Assembly: GCA_007751475.1 (NCBI GenBank)
Contig: CP036434.1
Location: 3,100,001 to 3,164,000, forward strand
DNA length: 64,000 nt
Reading direction: 5' to 3'
Source of the DNA: Saltatorellus ferox
GTDB taxonomy: Bacteria; Planctomycetota; UBA1135; GCA-002686595
The notes beneath the pieces were generated by a model. That model did no database searches and was not told the origin of the DNA. It saw only the letters and a program-made list of their open reading frames with translations. The translations under genes and the position numbers were made by a program. Shown here piece after piece: positions 62,728-64,000 of this stretch (position 1 is the stretch's first letter; every line of letters starts with the position of its first letter).

Positions 62728-63885
62728 GTGAACCTCTTGATGGTGAGCGGCGACCGACAGGTCGCCATCGGAGAGCGTGGGCCGTTCTGGTCGATGCAGC
62801 GGCATTTCTCGACCTTCTTCGAGCGTGTGGACGTGCTCGTGCCCGAGCAGGAGCGCGAGGCCACCGTGCTCACGATCCATGACAACGTGCATTTCCACCC
62901 GGCCCACGTGGGACGGGCGCAGATGCCGAAGTGGATCGAAACCTACGGGGCGGCGCTGATCGAGGAGCATCGGCACGGCCTCATCGTCAGCCACGACTAC
63001 GGCACCTTCTACAACGGGCGCGGGAGCGCGCGGCTTTCCCGCAAGACGGGCGTCCCGTTCGTCTCCGAGCTGCATCACATCCCGGGTCATCCGGTGGCCA
63101 AGGGCGCGGCCGAGCGCGCCGAGAAGCTCCTCGCCCGCGCTTACGTTCGCTGGGTGAGGAACAAGGTGCGCGCCTTCCGCGTCGTCAACGAGACGGAGAT
63201 GCCGCAGCTCCTGCGTACCTGGGGCGTTCCCGACGAGAAGATCGTCGTCCTGCCCTCGCAGTACCTCGACTTCGACGTCTTTCATCCGCCGCGTCGTGAG
63301 ACCGCGATCCAGCGCGACCTCGTCTTCGCCGGACGCATGGTCGCCAACAAGTGCGTGGACCGGATCCTCGACGCCATGGGGATCATGGCGGGTCAGGGCA
63401 AAAGGATGCGCGCGATGCTGGTCGGCAAGGGGCCGGATCGGGCGCAGCTGATGAAGCAGGCGGAGACCCTCGGGATCGCAGGCGACATCGAATGGGTCGA
63501 GTGGATCGCGGATCCGAACGAGCTGGCCGAGGTCTATCGCTCCAGCCGCGTGTGCGTGTGCGCGTCGACCTGCGAGGGCGGGCCGCGGTTCACCGTCGAG
63601 GCGATGGCCTGCGGTACGCCGGTCGTGTCCACGCCCGTGGGCGTGATGGCGGACCTATTGAAGGACGGAAAGGCGGGCAAGCTGGCGGGCTTCGACGTCC
63701 CGAGCCTCGTGTCGGCGCTGATCGACGTCACGACCCATGAAGGGCGTCGACGCGACCGCGGCAGCGAGGCGATCCGGCGGGTGCAGAAGTTCGAGTACCA
63801 CGCGGCGCTGCAGCGCTATGCGCTGGGTCTCAAGGCATTGGGGCTCCAGCCTTTGGGCCTACGGGGCGGGGAGGGCGCTGCGTGA
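62728..63885 (+). CDS. GT4-family glycosyltransferase
   Basis: This GTG-started protein opens MNLLMVSGDRQVAIGERGPF, a variant GT4 N-domain with an aromatic loop (FWSMQRHFSTFFERVDVLVP). Its C-domain is standard: DLVFAGRMVANKCVDRILDA, MLVGKGPDRAQLMKQAETLG, VCASTCEGGPRFTVEAMACG and TPVGVMADLLKDGKAGKLAG with the EX7E pair. It belongs to the same glycan locus but seems to start its own transcript. 385 residues. A GTGA overlap couples it to the next gene. Confidence 0.88.
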   Translation: MNLLMVSGDRQVAIGERGPFWSMQRHFSTFFERVDVLVPEQEREATVLTIHDNVHFHPAHVGRAQMPKWIETYGAALIEEHRHGLIVSHDYGTFYNGRGSARLSRKTGVPFVSELHHIPGHPVAKGAAERAEKLLARAYVRWVRNKVRAFRVVNETEMPQLLRTWGVPDEKIVVLPSQYLDFDVFHPPRRETAIQRDLVFAGRMVANKCVDRILDAMGIMAGQGKRMRAMLVGKGPDRAQLMKQAETLGIAGDIEWVEWIADPNELAEVYRSSRVCVCASTCEGGPRFTVEAMACGTPVVSTPVGVMADLLKDGKAGKLAGFDVPSLVSALIDVTTHEGRRRDRGSEAIRRVQKFEYHAALQRYALGLKALGLQPLGLRGGEGAA

Positions 63886-64000
63886 AGCTCCTCTTCGTGA
63901 CCCAGGTCCTCGACCGTGACGACGCCGTGCTCGGTTTCGTCATGCGCTGGGTCCAGGGGCTCGCCGGGCAGGTCGAATCGCTCCGTGTCCTCGCCCTGGA
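63882..64000 (+). CDS. GT4-type glycosyltransferase, N-terminal fragment (continues beyond the window)
   Basis: A GTG at 63882 overlaps the previous stop. The 39 visible codons read MKLLFVTQVLDRDDAVLGFV and then WVQGLAGQVESLRVL, the first strand and helix of a GT4-type enzyme. The frame stays open at the end of the window, so it is a truncated view of another glycosyltransferase in the same operon. Confidence 0.7.
   Translation, partial: MKLLFVTQVLDRDDAVLGFVMRWVQGLAGQVESLRVLAL

Overview
This is a GC-rich (roughly two-thirds G+C) bacterial chromosome segment that reads as Planctomycetota, probably one of the free-living marine lineages. The evidence is the Planctomycete cytochrome/PSD1 (DUF1549/DUF1553) protein paired with a Tat-exported DUF1501 protein, a c-type-heme/PA14 protein paired with a beta-propeller, a DUF1570 peptidase, a DUF5658 membrane protein, an atypical sulfatase-like lipoprotein and large secreted beta-propeller/LamG proteins. 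No tRNA, rRNA, CRISPR array, transposase or phage gene was seen.

Layout. 1-5.1 kb: a truncated secreted esterase, an MtfA-type M90 peptidase, a frameshifted coiled-coil ORF, a paired 29-bp repeat and a large secreted propeller-like protein. 5.2-14.0 kb: a catabolic-looking block with a multi-TM transporter and a hydantoinase/oxoprolinase-type protein in one operon, an FAD oxidoreductase and a GHL10-like glycosidase fired back-to-back from overlapping start regions, and an AGE epimerase with a DUF4434 protein. 14.0-21.5 kb: a 212-bp inverted-repeat element, a coding-like gene remnant, a second secreted propeller protein, a zinc alcohol dehydrogenase, an ECF sigma factor coupled to a small membrane protein, a 397-bp inverted-repeat element and a secreted PQQ-type sugar dehydrogenase/LamG protein. 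21.7-26.2 kb: housekeeping genes rpmI-rplT-pheS-pheT. 26.4-36.1 kb: a third secreted protein with the shared C-terminal domain, a DTW tRNA-modification enzyme, a GIN-domain lipoprotein, a B12-binding radical SAM protein with a 10-G tract, a small protein, a DUF1570 peptidase and a methyltransferase. 36.2-43.0 kb: acs followed, with overlapping starts, by a five-heme-motif PA14 protein and a propeller protein. 43.0-46.3 kb: a DUF4388 regulator, an extended SDR and a nucleoside phosphorylase-like gene. 46.6-64.0 kb: an envelope-glycan (exopolysaccharide-type) locus with a polyprenyl glycosylphosphotransferase, five GT4-type glycosyltransferases (the last truncated), and a sugar-nucleotide epimerase, interrupted by the PSD1/DUF1501 pair, truD, a DUF5658 gene and a sulfatase-like lipoprotein followed by a frameshifted small gene.

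Cross-cutting points. Three secreted proteins end in the same domain of about 138 residues, a candidate surface-sorting or structural module. Several genes have a TANNCT-like -10 hexamer only 6-9 nt before the start codon and no Shine-Dalgarno sequence, which suggests leaderless mRNAs. Translational coupling by 4-nt ATGA/GTGA/TTGA overlaps is common. Three 15-bp x3 tandem repeats sit in or near protein N-termini.
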